Below, in pieces: positions 63,920 to 64,000 of a DNA stretch of 64,000 nt (positions are counted from its first letter, which is position 1; each line of letters starts with the position of its first letter). The stretch spans positions 1-64,000 of the forward strand of contig CAWESS010000036.1 in NCBI GenBank assembly GCA_963811825.1. Direction: 5' to 3'. The translations under genes and the position numbers were made by a program. The notes below the pieces were generated by a model that was given only the letters and a program-made list of their open reading frames with translations, was not told where the DNA came from and made no database searches. This DNA comes from Fodinibacter sp963811825. Its GTDB lineage: Bacteria; Actinomycetota; Actinomycetes; Actinomycetales; Dermatophilaceae.

Positions 63920-64000
63920 TCAGCGCGCCACCACGCGACGGCACCACGCGCGGCACGACGGCGACGGCCAGGGTCCCGGGGCCCACGTGTGCCCCGACGA
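63920..64000 (-). CDS. DegV-family protein, C-terminal end (partial)
   Basis: The window ends inside this gene. The minus strand reads VGAHVGPGTLAVAVVPR, the nearly invariant G-x-H-x-G-P-G-T C-terminal motif of fatty-acid-binding DegV proteins (FakB-like). A frame change is needed to reach the TGA at 63920. DegV genes often precede comEA in actinobacteria, in keeping with the order here. Confidence 0.7.
   Translation of the reverse strand, partial: SSGHTWAPGPWPSPSCRAWCRRVVAR

Noticed and set aside
1..64000. tRNA, rRNA, CRISPR array, transposase or integrase
   Set aside because: None could be supported by inspection. No cloverleaf with CCA-end context, repeat-spacer pattern or DDE/tyrosine recombinase motif was found.

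Overview
The window is about 64 kb of very GC-rich DNA, near 72% G+C by eye. Coding regions favour G or C at the third codon position and GTG starts are frequent. The nrdR-nrdJ (B12-dependent ribonucleotide reductase) pair, the lexA/LysM divergon, comEA-comEC, ECF41, LtrA and SARP/STAND regulators all fit a free-living actinobacterium. A Micrococcales member of the Intrasporangiaceae/Dermatophilaceae type is the best guess; this is inference. No rRNA, tRNA, CRISPR array or transposase gene was seen. Many clearly homologous genes change reading frame once or more with no loss of flanking homology, so most frameshifts look like uncorrected long-read indels. Such genes are listed as single CDS with approximate shift points.

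Layout. 1-7.7 kb: F420 nitroreductase tail, two small membrane proteins, alpha/beta hydrolase, ornithine aminotransferase, patatin, SprT-like protease, a secreted protein and a DUF6318-like lipoprotein. 7.8-14.5 kb: SulP anion transporter, NmrA-like reductase, and two tandem paralogues fusing an MFS transporter to a cyclic-nucleotide-binding domain. 14.5-23.9 kb: an orphan phage-baseplate OB-fold protein, aldo/keto reductase, epimerase, GlsB-type protein, a NUDIX/NrtR-like regulator divergent from a zinc-ribbon protein, and a DUF222-HNH endonuclease with a LexA box abutting a beta-lactamase-fold remnant. 24-30 kb: an HTH-ATPase-repeat STAND regulator, hemerythrin, a membrane protein, and a NarL-type two-component pair. 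30.1-33.1 kb is a less GC-rich accessory island holding a MazG-like pyrophosphohydrolase divergent from a PD-(D/E)XK/DUF2075 helicase, followed by a helicase remnant. 33.1-42.2 kb: nrdJ-nrdR with phased NrdR-type boxes, LtrA, an ECF41 sigma factor/carboxymuconolactone decarboxylase operon with a matching promoter, a GNAT enzyme and an MDR oxidoreductase.

42.2-49.8 kb holds the most unusual locus. A roughly 1,680-residue protein joins a SARP DNA-binding domain, a degenerate ATPase, an nSTAND1 ATPase, one transmembrane helix and a WD40-like C-terminus. Genes for secreted proteins flank it. Three clusters of GC(G/A)ACC-type heptamers spaced exactly 11 bp apart, the SARP operator architecture, precede the flanking units. 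This suggests a membrane-spanning one-component regulator that controls its own exported partners.

49.8-64 kb: an RHH-like protein, a winged-helix protein, a tandemly duplicated cassette of surface protein plus class F sortase, the LysM/lexA SOS divergon, a DUF4259-PAT-Sir2 run, a LysR regulator with a perfect palindrome, a small HTH protein, comEC-comEA, plsY and the tail of a DegV gene. A strand-symmetric heptamer, GGATGCC/GGCATCC, recurs about 90 times across the window and bends codon choice inside genes.
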